NCBI GenBank assembly: GCA_964057225.1
Contig: OZ059897.1
Location: 3,968,001 to 4,032,000 of the forward strand
Direction of reading: 5' to 3'
Origin: Auanema rhodensis
Taxonomy: Eukaryota; Nematoda; Chromadorea; Rhabditida; Rhabditidae
DNA: 64,000 nt
Shown: positions 24,578 through 38,621 of the stretch, one piece after another
Layout: the number at the start of each line of letters is the position of its first letter
How positions within the stretch are numbered: position 1 is the stretch's first letter
Notes under the pieces: model-generated
What the model saw: only the letters and a program-made list of their open reading frames with translations
Databases searched by the model: none
What the model was told of the DNA's origin: nothing
Program-made: the position numbers and the translations under genes

Positions 24578-25982
24578 CACCGAGATATCAACTGATATAT
24601 GTTCACACTTATATCCTCGATTTTCACCCTGAAGAAATGATTTTTTCGTTAAAAAACATTGTCCATCGTATTCGTCTTGAAAAAAGGAATCTAAAAACAT
24701 CTACTTTTTGTGAAATTATTTAGAAATTTTTCGGGAAAATTTTTGTCACAATGTTTTTGGAAGCAATGTTAAGTGTACATGGGAACTCAACACACACTAA
24801 TGCAATTTTTTTTCAAACGATCATAACTAATTTTTGTATAGAGCGTTTCTCAATGTAGTATAGTGCATTCGATGCGGATTTTTAAGCTGCGTCGATCTGT
24901 GTTATCCGATTTGAGTTAGCTTAAAAATGCACCGAGATATCAACTGATATAGGTTCACACTTATATCCTCGATTTTCACCCTGAAGAATTAATTTTTTCG
25001 TTGAAAAACATTGTCCATCGTATTCGTCTTGAAAAAAAAAATCTAAAAACATCTACTTTTTGTGAAATTATTTAGAAATTTTTCGGGAAAATTTTTGTCA
25101 AAATGTTTTTGGAAGCAATGTTGAGTGTACATGGGAACTCAACATACACTAATGCATTATTTTTCAAACGATCATAACTAATTTTTGTATAGAGCGTTTC
25201 TCAATGTAGTATAGTGCATTCGATGCGGATTTTTAAGCTGCGTTGATCTGTGTTATCAGATTTGAGTTAACTTAAAAATGCACCGAGATATCAACTGATA
25301 TATGTTCACACTTATATCCTCGATTTTCACCCTGAAGAAATGATTTTTTTGTTGAAAAACATTGTCCATCGTATTGGTCTTGAAAAAAGGAATCTAAAAA
25401 CATCTACTTTTTGTGAAATTATTTAGAAATTTTTCGGGAAAATTTTTGTCAAAATGTTTTTGGAAGCAATGTTGAGTGTACATGGGAACTCAGCATACAC
25501 TAATGCATTATTTTTCAAACGATCATAACTAATTTTTGTATAGAGCGTTTCTCAATGTAGTATAGTGCATTCGATGCGGATTTTTAAGCTGCGTCGATCT
25601 GTGTTATCAGATTTGCGCTAGCTTGAAAATGCACCGAGATATCAACTGATATAGGTTCACACTTATATCCTCGATTTTCACCCTGACGAATTAATTTTTT
25701 CGTTGAATAACATTGTCCATCGTCTTTGCCTTGAAAAAAGAAATCTAAAAACATCTACTTTTTGTGAAATTATTCAGAAATTTTTCGGGAAAATTTTTGT
25801 CAAAATGTTTTTGGAAGCAATGTTGAGTGTACATGGGAACTCAGCATACACTAATGCATTATTTTTCAAACGATCATAACTAATTTTTGTATAGAGCGTT
25901 TCTCAATGTAGTATAGTGCATTCGATGCGGATTTTTAAGCTGCGTTGATCTGTGTTATCAGATTTGAGTTAACTTAAAAATG
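24578..25982. repeat. Four boundary monomers without O class
   Basis: Monomers start at 24578, 24930, 25281 and 25632. The first has an O-class right half. The last has cctgacg and a ctttgcc type left part, like 8075. After this point no O-class monomer occurs until 33354, so this is a border between two array domains. Confidence 0.65.
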
Positions 25983-28088
25983 CACCGAGATATCAACTGA
26001 TATATGTTCACACTTATATCCTCGATTTTCACCCTGAAGAAATGATTTTTTCGTTAAAAAACATTGTCCATCGTATTCGTCTTGAAAAAAGGAATCTAAA
26101 AACATCTACTTTTTGTGAAATTATTTAGAAATTTTTCGGGAAAATTTTTGTCAAAATGTTTTTGGAAGCAATGTTGAGTGTACATGGGAACTCAACATAC
26201 ACTAATGCATTATTTTTCAAACGATCATAACTAATTTTTGTATAGAGCGTTTCTCATTGTAGTATAGTGCATTCGATGCGGATTTTTAAGCTGCGTTGAT
26301 CTGTGTTATCAGATTTGCGCTAGCTTAAAAATGCACCGAGTAATCAACTGATATAGGTTCACACTTATATCCTCGATTTTCACCCTGAAGAATTAATTTT
26401 TTCGTTGAATAACATTGTCCATCGTCTTTGCCTTGAAAAAAGAAATCTAAAAACATCTACTTTTTGTGAAATTATTTAGAAATTTTTCGGGAAAATTTTT
26501 GTCACAATGTTTTTGGAAGCAATGTTGAGTGTACATGGGAACTCAGCATACACTAATGCATTATTTTTCAAACGATCATAACTAATTTTTGTATAGAGCG
26601 TTTCTCAATGTAGTATAGTGCTGTCGATGCGGATTTTTAAGCTGCGTTGATCTGTGTTATCAGATTTGAGTTAGCTTAAAAATGCACCGAGATATCAACT
26701 GATATATGTTCACGCTTATATCCTCGATTTTCACCCTGAAGAAATGATTTTTTCGTTGAATAACATTGTCCATCGTCTTCGTCTTGAAAAAAGGAAACTA
26801 AAAACATCTACTTTTTGTGAAATTATTTAGAAATTTTTCGGGAAAATTTTTGTCAAAATGTTTTTGGAAGCAATGTTGAGTGTACATGGGAACTCAACAT
26901 ACACTAATGCATTATTTTTCAAACGATCATAACTAATTTTTGTATTAAGCGTTTATTAATGTAGTATAGTGCATTCGATGCGGATTTTTAAGCTGCGTCG
27001 ATCTGTGTTATCAGATTTGCGCTAGCTTGAAAATGCACCGAGATATCAACTGATATAGGTTCACACTTATATCCTCGATTTTCACCCTGACGAATTAATT
27101 TTTTCGTTGAATAACATTGTCCATCGTCTTTGCCTTGAAAAAAGGAATCTAAAAACATCTACTTTTTGTGAAATTATTTAGAAATTTTTCGAGAAAATTT
27201 TTGTCACAATGTTTTTGGAAGCAATGTTGAGTGTACATGGGAACTCAGCATACACTAATGCATTATTTTTCAAACGATCATAACTAATTTTCGTATAGAG
27301 CGTTTCTCAATGTAGTATAGTGCTGTCGATGCGGATTTTTAAGCTGCGTCGATCTGTGTTATCAGATTTGAGTTAGCTTAAAAATGCACCGAGATATCAA
27401 CTGATATAGGTTCACACTTATATCCTCGATTTTCACCCTGAAGAATTAATTTTTTCGTTGAATAACATTGTCCATCGTCTTTGCCTTGAAAAAAGGAATC
27501 TAAAAACATCTACTTTTTGTGAAATTATCTAGAAATTTTTCGGGAAAATTTTTGTCACAATGTTTTTGGAAGCAATGTTGAGTGTACATGGGAACTCAGC
27601 ATACACTAATGCATTATTTTTCAAACGATCATAACTAATTTTTGTATAGAGCGTTTCTCAATGTAGTATAGTGCTGTCGATGCGGATTTTTAAGCTGCGT
27701 TGATCTGTGTTATCAGATTTGAGTTAGCTTAAAAATGCACCGAGATATCAACTGATATATGTTCACGCTTATATCCTCGATTTTCACACTGAAGAAATGA
27801 TTTTTTCGTTGAATAACATTGTCCATCGTCTTCGTCTTGAAAAAAAGAATCTAAAAACATCTACTTTTTGTGAAATTATTTAGAAATTTTTCGGGAAAAT
27901 TTTTGTCAAAATGTTTTTGGAAGCAATGTTGAGTGTACATGGGAACTCAACATACACTAATGCATTATTTTTCAAACGATCATAACTAATTTTTGTATAG
28001 AGCGTTTCTCAATGTAGTATAGTGCATTCGATGCGGATTTTTAAGCTGCGTTGATCTGTGTTATCAGATTTGAGTTAACTTAAAAATG

Positions 28089-29141
28089 CACCGAGATATC
28101 AACTGATATAGGTTCACACTTATATCCTCGATTTTCACCCTGAAGAAATGATTTTTTCGTTGAAAAACATTGTCCATCGTATTCGTCTTGAAAAAAGGAA
28201 TCTAAAAACATCTACTTTTTGTGAAATTATTTAGAAATTTTTCGGGAAAATTTTTGTCAAAATGTTTTTGGAAGCAATGTTGAGTGTACATGGGAACTCA
28301 ACATACACTAATGCATTATTTTTCAAACGATCATAACTAATTTTTGTATAGAGCGTTTCTCAATGTAGTATAGTGCATTCGATGCGGATTTTTAAGCTGC
28401 GTTGATCTGTGTTATCAGATTTGAGTTAACTTAAAAATGCACCGAGATATCAACTGATATAGGTTCACACTTATATCCTCGATTTTCACCCTGAAGAAAT
28501 GATTTTTTCGTTGAAAAACATTGTCCATCGTATTCGTCTTGAAAAAAGGAATCTAAAAACATCTACTTTTTGTGAAATTATTTAGAAATTTTTCGGGAAA
28601 ATTTTTGTCAAAATGTTTTTGGAAGCAATGTTGAGTGTACATGGGAACTCAACATACACTAATGCATTATTTTTCAAACGATCATAACTAATTTTTGTAT
28701 AGAGCGTTTCTCAATGTAGTATAGTGCATTCGATGCGGATTTTTAAGCTGCGTTGATCTGTGTTATCAGATTTGAGTTAACTTAAAAATGCACCGAGATA
28801 TCAACTGATATAGGTTCACACTTATATCCTCGATTTTCACCCTGAAGAAATGATTTTTTCGTTGAAAAACATTGTCCATCGTATTCGTCTTGAAAAAAGG
28901 AATCTAAAAACATCTACTTTTTGTGAAATTATTTAGAAATTTTTCGGGAAAATTTTTGTCAAAATGTTTTTGGAAGCAATGTTGAGTGTACATGGGAACT
29001 CAACATACACTAATGCATTATTTTTCAAACGATCATAACTAATTTTTGTATAGAGCGTTTCTCAATGTAGTATAGTGCACTCGATGCGGATTTTTAAGCT
29101 GCGTCGATCTGTGTTATCAGATTTGAGTTAGCTTAAAAATG
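28089..29141. repeat. Three consecutive near-identical single monomers
   Basis: The monomers at 28089, 28440 and 28791 are the same type (gatatagg, aaatgatt, gttgaaaaac, tattcgtc, gagttaactta). The first two look identical by eye. The third differs only near its end (gtgcactcg, gcgtcg, gagttagc). This is amplification with a period of one monomer, set inside a multi-monomer HOR. Confidence 0.8.
28153..28167. other. Subfamily-specific hairpin TTTTTC-GTT-GAAAAA
   Basis: In monomers carrying gttgaaaaac, TTTTTC (28153-28158) and GAAAAA (28162-28167) form a 6-bp perfect inverted repeat with a 3-nt loop. The related types gttgaataac and gttaaaaaac each break one pair. The hairpin therefore marks one monomer class, common from about 17 kb onward, and is not a constant of the satellite. 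Confidence 0.6.
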
Positions 29142-30545
29142 CACCGAGATATCAACTGATATATGTTCACACTTATATCCTCGATTTTCACCCTGAAGAA
29201 ATGATTTTTTCGTTAAAAAACATTGTCCATCGTATTCGTCTTGAAAAAAGGAATCTAAAAACATCTACTTTTTGTGAAATTATTTAGAAATTTTTCGGGA
29301 AAATTTTTGTCAAAATGTTTTTGGAAGCAATGTTGAGTGTACATGGGAACTCAACATACACTAATGCATTATTTTTCAAACGATCATAACTAATTTTTGT
29401 ATAGAGCGTTTCTCATTGTAGTATAGTGCATTCGATGCGGATTTTTAAGCTGCGTTGATCTGTGTTATCAGATTTGCGCTAGCTTAAAAATGCACCGAGT
29501 AATCAACTGATATAGGTTCACACTTATATCCTCGATTTTCACCCTGAAGAATTAATTTTTTCGTTGAATAACATTGTCCATCGTCTTTGCCTTGAAAAAA
29601 GAAATCTAAAAACATCTACTTTTTGTGAAATTATTTAGAAATTTTTCGGGAAAATTTTTGTCACAATGTTTTTGGAAGCAATGTTGAGTGTACATGGGAA
29701 CTCAGCATACACTAATGCATTATTTTTCAAACGATCATAACTAATTTTTGTATAGAGCGTTTCTCAATGTAGTATAGTGCTGTCGATGCGGATTTTTAAG
29801 CTGCGTTGATCTGTGTTATCAGATTTGAGTTAGCTTAAAAATGCACCGAGATATCAACTGATATATGTTCACGCTTATATCCTCGATTTTCACCCTGAAG
29901 AAATGATTTTTTCGTTGAATAACATTGTCCATCGTCTTCGTCTTGAAAAAAGGAAACTAAAAACATCTACTTTTTGTGAAATTATTTAGAAATTTTTCGG
30001 GAAAATTTTTGTCAAAATGTTTTTGGAAGCAATGTTGAGTGTACATGGGAACTCAACATACACTAATGCATTATTTTTCAAACGATCATAACTAATTTTT
30101 GTATTAAGCGTTTATCAATGTAGTATAGTGCATTCGATGCGGATTTTTAAGCTGCGTCGATCTGTGTTATCAGATTTGCGCTAGCTTGAAAATGCACCGA
30201 GATATCAACTGATATAGGTTCACACTTATATCCTCGATTTTCACCCTGAAGAATTAATTTTTTCGTTGAATAACATTGTCCATCGTCTTTGCCTTGAAAA
30301 AAGGAATCTAAAAACATCTACTTTTTGTGAAATTATTTAGAAATTTTTCGGGAAAATTTTTGTCACAATGTTTTTGGAAGCAATGTTGAGTGTACATGGG
30401 AACTCAGCATACACTAATGCATTATTTTTCAAACGATCATAACTAATTTTCGTATAGAGCGTTTCTCAATGTAGTATAGTGCTGTCGATGCGGATTTTTA
30501 AGCTGCGTTGATCTGTGTTATCAGATTTGAGTTAGCTTAAAAATG
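29142..30545. repeat. Second partial copy of the 9-mer
   Basis: 29142-30194 matches 25983-27035 at offset 3159, including ggaaacta. The following monomer (30195) lacks the cctgacg and ttcgagaaa seen at 27036, so the second copy diverges there or the first copy mutated after duplication. Confidence 0.72.
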
Positions 30546-31949
30546 CACCGAGATATCAACTGATATATGTTCACGCTTATATCCTCGATTTTCACCCTGA
30601 AGAAATGATTTTTTCGTTGAATAACATTGTCCATCGTCTTTGCCTTGAAAAAAGGAATCTAAAAACATCTACTTTTTGTGAAATTATCTAGAAATTTTTC
30701 GGGAAAATTTTTGTCACAATGTTTTTGGAAGCAATGTTGAGTGTACATGGGAACTCAGCATACACTAATGCATTATTTTTCAAACGATCATAACTAATTT
30801 TTGTATAGAGCGTTTCTCAATGTAGTATAGTGCTGTCGATGCGGATTTTTAAGCTGCGTTGATCTGTGTTATCAGATTTGAGTTAGCTTAAAAATGCACC
30901 GAGATATCAACTGATATATGTTCACGCTTATATCCTCGATTTTCACACTGAAGAAATGATTTTTTCGTTGAATAACATTGTCCATCGTCTTTGCCTTGAA
31001 AAAAGGAATCTAAAAACATCTACTTTTTGTGAAATTATCTAGAAATTTTTCGGGAAAATTTTTGTCAAAATGTTTTTGGAAGCAATGTTGAGTGTACATG
31101 GGAACTCCACATACACTAATGCATTATTTTTCAAACGATCATAACTAATTTTTGTATAGAGCGTTTCTCAATGTAGTATAGTGCATTCGATGCGGATTTT
31201 TAAGCTGCGTTGATCTGTGTTATCAGATTTGAGTTAGCTTAAAAATGCACCGAGATATCAACTGATATATGTTCACGCTTATATCCTCGATTTTCACCCT
31301 GAAGAAATGATTTTTTCGTTGAATAACATTGTCCATCGTCTTCGTCTTGAAAAAAGGAATCTAAAAACATCTACTTTTTGTGAAATTATTTAGAAATTTT
31401 TCGGGAAAATTTTTGTCAAAATGTTTTTGGAAGCAATGTTGAGTGTACATGGGAACTCAACATACACTAATGCATTATTTTTCAAACGATCATAACTAAT
31501 TTTTGTATTAAGCGTTTATCAATGTAGTATAGTGCATTCGATGCGGATTTTTAAGCTGCGTCGATCTGTGTTATCAGATTTGCGCTAGCTTGAAAATGCA
31601 CCGAGATATCAACTGATATAGGTTCACACTTATATCCTCGATTTTCACCCTGAAGAATTAATTTTTTCGTTGAATAACATTGTCCATCGTCTTTGCCTTG
31701 AAAAAAGGAATCTAAAAACATCTACTTTTTGTGAAATTATTCAGAAATTTTTCGGGAAAATTTTTGTCACAATGTTTTTGGAAGCAATGTTGAGTGTACA
31801 TGGGAACTCAGCATACACTAATGCATTATTTTTCAAACGATCATAACTAATTTTTGTATAGAGCGTTTCTCAATGTAGTATAGTGCATTCGATGCGGATT
31901 TTTAAGCTGCGTTGATCTGTGTTATCAGATTTGCGCTAGCTTAAAAATG
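30546..31949. repeat. 4-monomer higher-order repeat (1404 bp), copy 1
   Basis: Monomers at 30546 and 30897 carry tctag, which also creates a TCTAGA hexamer. 31248 carries tattaagcgtttatc. 31599 carries ttcag with cagc. The private ggaactccac lies at 31101 and recurs at 32505, exactly 1404 bp later. Confidence 0.85.
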
Positions 31950-33353
31950 CACCGAGTAATCAACTGATATAGGTTCACACTTATATCCTCGATTTTCACC
32001 CTGAAGAATTAATTTTTTCGTTGAATAACATTGTCCATCGTCTTTGCCTTGAAAAAAGGAATCTAAAAACATCTACTTTTTGTGAAATTATCTAGAAATT
32101 TTTCGGGAAAATTTTTGTCACAATGTTTTTGGAAGCAATGTTGAGTGTACATGGGAACTCAGCATACACTAATGCATTATTTTTCAAACGATCATAACTA
32201 ATTTTTGTATAGAGCGTTTCTCAATGTAGTATAGTGCTGTCGATGCGGATTTTTAAGCTGCGTTGATCTGTGTTATCAGATTTGAGTTAGCTTAAAAATG
32301 CACCGAGATATCAACTGATATATGTTCACGCTTATATCCTCGATTTTCACACTGAAGAAATGATTTTTTCGTTGAATAACATTGTCCATCGTCTTTGCCT
32401 TGAAAAAAGGAATCTAAAAACATCTACTTTTTGTGAAATTATCTAGAAATTTTTCGGGAAAATTTTTGTCAAAATGTTTTTGGAAGCAATGTTGAGTGTA
32501 CATGGGAACTCCACATACACTAATGCATTATTTTTCAAACGATCATAACTAATTTTTGTATAGAGCGTTTCTCAATGTAGTATAGTGCATTCGATGCGGA
32601 TTTTTAAGCTGCGTTGATCTGTGTTATCAGATTTGAGTTAGCTTAAAAATGCACCGAGATATCAACTGATATATGTTCACGCTTATATCCTCGATTTTCA
32701 CCCTGAAGAAATGATTTTTTCGTTGAATAACATTGTCCATCGTCTTCGTCTTGAAAAAAGGAATCTAAAAACATCTACTTTTTGTGAAATTATTTAGAAA
32801 TTTTTCGGGAAAATTTTTGTCAAAATGTTTTTGGAAGCAATGTTGAGTGTACATGGGAACTCAACATACACTAATGCATTATTTTTCAAACGATCATAAC
32901 TAATTTTTGTATTAAGCGTTTATCAATGTAGTATAGTGCATTCGATGCGGATTTTTAAGCTGCGTCGATCTGTGTTATCAGATTTGCGCTAGCTTGAAAA
33001 TGCACCGAGATGTCAACTGATATAGGTTCACACTTATATCCTCGATTTTCACCCTGAAGAATTAATTTTTTCGTTGAATAACATTGTCCATCGTCTTTGC
33101 CTTGAAAAAAGAAATCTAAAAACATCTACTTTTTGTGAAATTATTCAGAAATTTTTCGGGAAAATTTTTGTCACAATGTTTTTGGAAGCAATGTTGAGTG
33201 TACATGGGAACTCAGCATACACTAATGCATTATTTTTCAAACGATCATAACTAATTTTTGTATAGAGCGTTTCTCAATGTAGTATAGTGCATTCGATGCG
33301 GATTTTTAAGCTGCGTTGATCTGTGTTATCAGATTTGCGCTAGCTTAAAAATG
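31950..33353. repeat. 4-monomer higher-order repeat (1404 bp), copy 2
   Basis: Monomers at 31950, 32301, 32652 and 33003 repeat the previous four types, including ggaactccac. The first starts with taatcaac rather than gatatcaac. The last has gatgtcaac and gaaatc and leads directly into an O-class monomer at 33354. Confidence 0.85.
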
Positions 33354-36162
33354 CACCGAGTAATCAACTGATATAGGTTCACACTTATATCCTCGATTTT
33401 CACCCTGAAGAATTAATTTTTTCGTTGAATAACATTGTCCATCGTCTTTGCCTTGAAAAAAGAAATCTAAAAACATCTACTTTTTGTGAAATTATTCAGA
33501 AATTTTTCGGGAAAATTTTTGTCACAATGTTTTTGGAAGCAATGTTAAGTGTACATGGGAACTCAACACACACTAATGCAATTTTTTTTCAAACGATCAT
33601 AACTAATTTTTGTATAGAGCGTTTCTCAATGTAGTATAGTGCATTCGATGCGGATTTTTAAGCTGCGTCGATCTGTGTTATCCGATTTGAGTGAGCTTAA
33701 AAATGCACCGAGATATCAACTGATATAGGTTCACACTTATATCCTCGATTTTCACCCTGAAGAATTAATTTTTTCGTTGAAAAACATTGTCCATCGTATT
33801 CGTCTTGAAAAAAAGAATCTAAAAACATCTACTTTTTGTGAAATTATTTAGAAATTTTTCGGGAAAATTTTTGTCAAAATGTTTTTGGAAGCAATGTTGA
33901 GTGTACATGGGAACTCAACATACACTAATGCATTATTTTTCAAACGATCATAACTAATTTTTGTATAGAGCGTTTCTCAATGTAGTATAGTGCATTCGAT
34001 GCGGATTTTTAAGCTGCGTTGATCTGTGTTATCAGATTTGAGTTAACTTAAAAATGCACCGAGATATCAACTGATATAGGTTCACACTTATATCCTCGAT
34101 TTTCACCCTGAAGAAATGATTTTTTCGTTGAAAAACATTGTCCATCGTATTCGTCTTGAAAAAAGGAATCTAAAAACATCTACTTTTTGTGAAATTATTT
34201 AGAAATTTTTCGGGAAAATTTTTGTCAAAATGTTTTTGGAAGCAATGTTGAGTGTACATGGGAACTCAACATACACTAATGCATTATTTTTCAAACGATC
34301 ATAACTAATTTTTGTATAGAGCGTTTCTCAATGTAGTATAGTGCATTCGATGCGGATTTTTAAGCTGCGTTGATCTGTGTTATCAGATTTGAGTTAGCTT
34401 AAAAATGCACCGAGATATCAACTGATATAGGTTTACACTTATATCCTCGATTTTCACCCTGAAGAAATGATTTTTTCGTTGAATAACATTGTCCATCGTA
34501 TTCGTCTTGAAAAAAGGAATCTAAAAACATCTACTTTTTGTGAAATTATTTAGAAATTTTTCGGGAAAATTTTTGTCAAAATGTTTTTGGAAGCAATGTT
34601 GAGTGTACATGGGAACTCAACATACACTAATGCATTATTTTTCAAACGATCATAACTAATTTTTGTATAGAGCGTTTCTCAATGTAGTATAGTGCATTCG
34701 ATGCGGATTTTTAAGCTGCGTTGATCTGTGTTATCAGATTTGAGTTAACTTAAAAATGCACCGAGATATCAACTGATATATGTTCACACTTATATCCTCG
34801 ATTTTCACCCTGAAGAAATGATTTTTTCGTTGAATAACATTGTCCATCGTCTTCGTCTTGAAAAAAGGAATCTAAAAACATCTACTTTTTGTGAAATTAT
34901 TTAGAATTTTTTCGGGAAAATTTTTGTCAAAATGTTTTTGGAAGCAATGTTGAGTGTACATGGGAACTCAACATACACTAATGCATTATTTTTCAAACGA
35001 TCATAACTAATTTTTGTATTAAGCGTTTATCAATGTAGTATAGTGCATTCGATGCGGATTTTTAAGCTGCGTCGATCTGTGTTATCAGATTTGCGCTAGC
35101 TTGAAAATGCACCGAGATATCAACTGATATAGGTTCACACTTATATCCTCGATTTTCACCCTGAAGAATCAATTTTTTCGTTGAATAACATTGTCCATCG
35201 TCTTTGCCTTGAAAAAAGGAATCTAAAAACATCTACTTTTTGTGAAATTATTCAGAAATTTTTCGGGAAAATTTTTGTCACAATGTTTTTGGAAGCAATG
35301 TTGAGTGTACATGGGAACTCAGCATACACTAATGCATTATTTTTCAAACGATCATAACTAATTTTTGTATAGAGCGTTTCTCAATGTAGTATAGTGCATT
35401 CGATGCGGATTTTTAAGCTGCGTTGATCTGTGTTATCAGATTTGAGTTAACTTAAAAATGCACCGAGATATCAACTGATATATGTTCACACTTATATCCT
35501 CGATTTTCACCCTGAAGAAATGATTTTTTCGTTGAATAACATTGTCCATCGTCTTCGTCTTGAAAAAAGGAATCTAAAAACATCTACTTTTTGTGAAATT
35601 ATTTAGAATTTTTTCGGGAAAATTTTTGTCAAAATGTTTTTGGAAGCAATGTTGAGTGTACATGGGAACTCAACATACACTAATGCATTATTTTTCAAAC
35701 GATCATAACTAATTTTTGTATTAAGCGTTTATCAATGTAGTATAGTGCATTCGATGCGGATTTTTAAGCTGCGTCGATCTGTGTTATCAGATTTGCGCTA
35801 GCTTGAAAATGCACCGAGATATCAACTGATATAGGTTCACACTTATATCCTCGATTTTCACCCTGAAGAATCAATTTTTTCGTTGAATAACATTGTCCAT
35901 CGTCTTTGCCTTGAAAAAAGGAATCTAAAAACATCTACTTTTTGTGAAATTATTCAGAAATTTTTCGGGAAAATTTTTGTCACAATGTTTTTGGAAGCAA
36001 TGTTGAGTGTACATGGGAACTCAGCATACACTAATGCATTATTTTTCAAACGATCATAACTAATTTTTGTATAGAGCGTTTCTCAATGTAGTATAGTGCA
36101 TTCGATGCGGATTTTTAAGCTGCGTTGATCTGTGTTATCAGATTTGCGCTAGCTTAAAAATG
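33354..36162. repeat. 8-monomer offset repeat (2809 bp)
   Basis: An O monomer at 33354 is followed by 33706, 34057, 34408, 34759, 35110, 35461 and 35812. The order O, then two gttgaaaaac types, then a private gtttacac monomer (34408) recurs at 36163-37217, with gtttacac again at the same 2809-bp offset. Both O copies also share gagtgagctta in their tails. Confidence 0.8.
34759..36162. repeat. Dimer duplication (702 bp) nested in the 8-mer
   Basis: 34759-35460 and 35461-36162 contain the same pair: a gaatttttt, tattaagcgtttatc monomer followed by one with the rare gaatcaatt (TC at 35169 and 35871, 702 bp apart). The copies differ in the tail: gagttaactta in the first, gcgctagctta in the second. 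Confidence 0.85.
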
Positions 36163-38621
36163 CACCGAGTAATCAACTGATATAGGTTCACACTTATATC
36201 CTCGATTTTCACCCTGAAGAATTAATTTTTTCGTAGAATAACATTGTCCATCGTCTTTGCCTTGAAAAAAGAAATCTAAAAACATCTACTTTTTGTGAAA
36301 TTATTCAGAAATTTTTCGGGAAAATTTTTGTCACAATGTTTTTGGAAGCAATGTTAAGTGTACATGGGAACTCAACACACACTAATGCAATTTTTTTTCA
36401 AACGATCATAACTAATTTTTGTATAGAGCGTTTCTCAATGTAGTATAGTGCATTCGATGCGGATTTTTAAGCTGCGTCGATCTGTGTTATCCGATTTGAG
36501 TGAGCTTAAAAATGCACCGAGATATCAACTGATATAGGTTCACACTTATATCCTCGATTTTCACCCTGAAGAATTAATTTTTTCGTTGAAAAACATTGTC
36601 CATCGTATTCGTCTTGAAAAAAAGAATCTAAAAACATCTACTTTTTGTGAAATTATTTAGAAATTTTTCGGGAAAATTTTTGTCAAAATGTTTTTGGAAG
36701 CAATGTTGAGTGTACATGGGAACTCAACATACACTAATGCATTATTTTTCAAACGATCATAACTAATTTTTGTATAGAGCGTTTCTCAATGTAGTATAGT
36801 GCATTCGATGCGGATTTTTAAGCTGCGTTGATCTGTGTTATCAGATTTGAGTTAACTTAAAAATGCACCGAGATATCAACTGATATAGGTTCACACTTAT
36901 ATCCTCGATTTTCACCCTGAAGAAATGATTTTTTCGTTGAAAAACATTGTCCATCGTATTCGTCTTGAAAAAAGGAATCTAAAAACATCTACTTTTTGTG
37001 AAATTATTTAGAAATTTTTCGGGAAAATTTTTGTCAAAATGTTTTTGGAAGCAATGTTGAGTGTACATGGGAACTCAACATACACTAATGCATTATTTTT
37101 CAAACGATCATAACTAATTTTTGTATAGAGCGTTTCTCAATGTAGTATAGTGCATTCGATGCGGATTTTTAAGCTGCGTTGATCTGTGTTATCAGATTTG
37201 AGTTAACTTAAAAATGCACCGAGATATCAACTGATATAGGTTTACACTTATATCCTCGATTTTCACCCTGAAGAAATGATTTTTTCGTTGAAAAACATTG
37301 TCCATCGTATTCGTCTTGAAAAAAGGAATCTAAAAACATCTACTTTTTGTGAAATTATTTAGAAATTTTTCGGGAAAATTTTTGTCAAAATGTTTTTGGA
37401 AGCAATGTTGAGTGTACATGGGAACTCAACATACACTAATGCATTATTTTTCAAACGATCATAACTAATTTTTGTATAGAGCGTTTCTCAATGTAGTATA
37501 GTGCATTCGATGCGGATTTTTAAGCTGCGTTGATCTGTGTTATCAGATTTGAGTTAACTTAAAGATGCACCGAGATATCAACTGATATATGTTCACACTT
37601 ATATCCTCGATTTTCACCCTGAAGAAATGATTTTTTCGTTGAAAAACATTGTCCATCGTATTCGTCTTGAAAAAAGGAATCTAAAAACATCTACTTTTTG
37701 TGAAATTATTTAGAAATTTTTCGGGAAAATTTTTGTCAAAATGTTTTTGGAAGCAATGTTGAGTGTACATGGGAACTCAACATACACTAATGCATTATTT
37801 TTCAAACGATCATAACTAATTTTTGTATAGAGCGTTTCTCAATGTAGTATAGTGCATTCGATGCGGATTTTTAAGCTGCGTTGATCTGTGTTATCAGATT
37901 TGAGTTAACTTAAAAATGCACCGAGATATCAACTGATATATGTTCACACTTATATCCTCGATTTTCACCCTGAAGAAATGATTTTTTCGTTGAATAACAT
38001 TGTCCATCGTCTTCGTCTTGAAAAAAGGAATCTAAAAACATCTACTTTTTGTGAAATTATTTAGAATTTTTTCGGGAAAATTTTTGTCACAATGTTTTTG
38101 GAAGCAATGTTGAGTGTACATGGGAACTCAGCATACACTAATGCATTATTTTTCAAACGATCATAACTAATTTTTGTATAGAGCGTTTCTCAATGTAGTA
38201 TAGTGCATTCGATGCGGATTTTTAAGCTGCGTTGATCTGTGTTATCAGATTTGAGTTAACTTAAAAATGCACCGAGATATCAACTGATATATGTTCACAC
38301 TTATATCCTCGATTTTCACCCTGAAGAAATGATTTTTTCGTTGAATAACATTGTCCATCGTCTTCGTCTTGAAAAAAGGAATCTAAAAACATCTACTTTT
38401 TGTGAAATTATTCAGAAATTTTTCGGGAAAATTTTTGTCACAATGTTTTTGGAAGCAATGTTAAGTGTACATGGGAACTCAACACACACTAATGCAATTT
38501 TTTTTCAAACGATCATAACTAATTTTTGTATAGAGCGTTTCTCAATGTAGTATAGTGCATTCGATGCGGATTTTTAAGCTGCGTCGATCTGTGTTATCCG
38601 ATTTGAGTGAGCTTAAAAATG
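36163..38621. repeat. Six monomers plus an O-class hybrid
   Basis: Monomers start at 36163 (O, start codon lost), 36515, 36866, 37217, 37568, 37919 and 38270. 37919 joins a gaatttttt left half to a cacaatg, cagc right half. 38270 joins a gatatatg, aaatgatt, cttcgtc left half to an O-class right half, giving a 73-codon frame from ATG at 38329 to 38550. I treat that frame as a by-product of recombination. Confidence 0.75.

Larger units (their letters stand above)
25983..29141. repeat. 9-monomer higher-order repeat (3159 bp)
   Basis: The order at 25983 (gttaaaaaac type), 26334 (taatcaac type) and 26685 (private ggaaacta at 26793) recurs at 29142, 29493 and 29844, with ggaaacta at 29952, exactly 3159 bp later. 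The tgctgtcg type, absent from 16.9-26.3 kb, is present again. Marks unique to this copy are tttattaatg near 26950 and ttcgagaaa in 27036. Confidence 0.78.
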
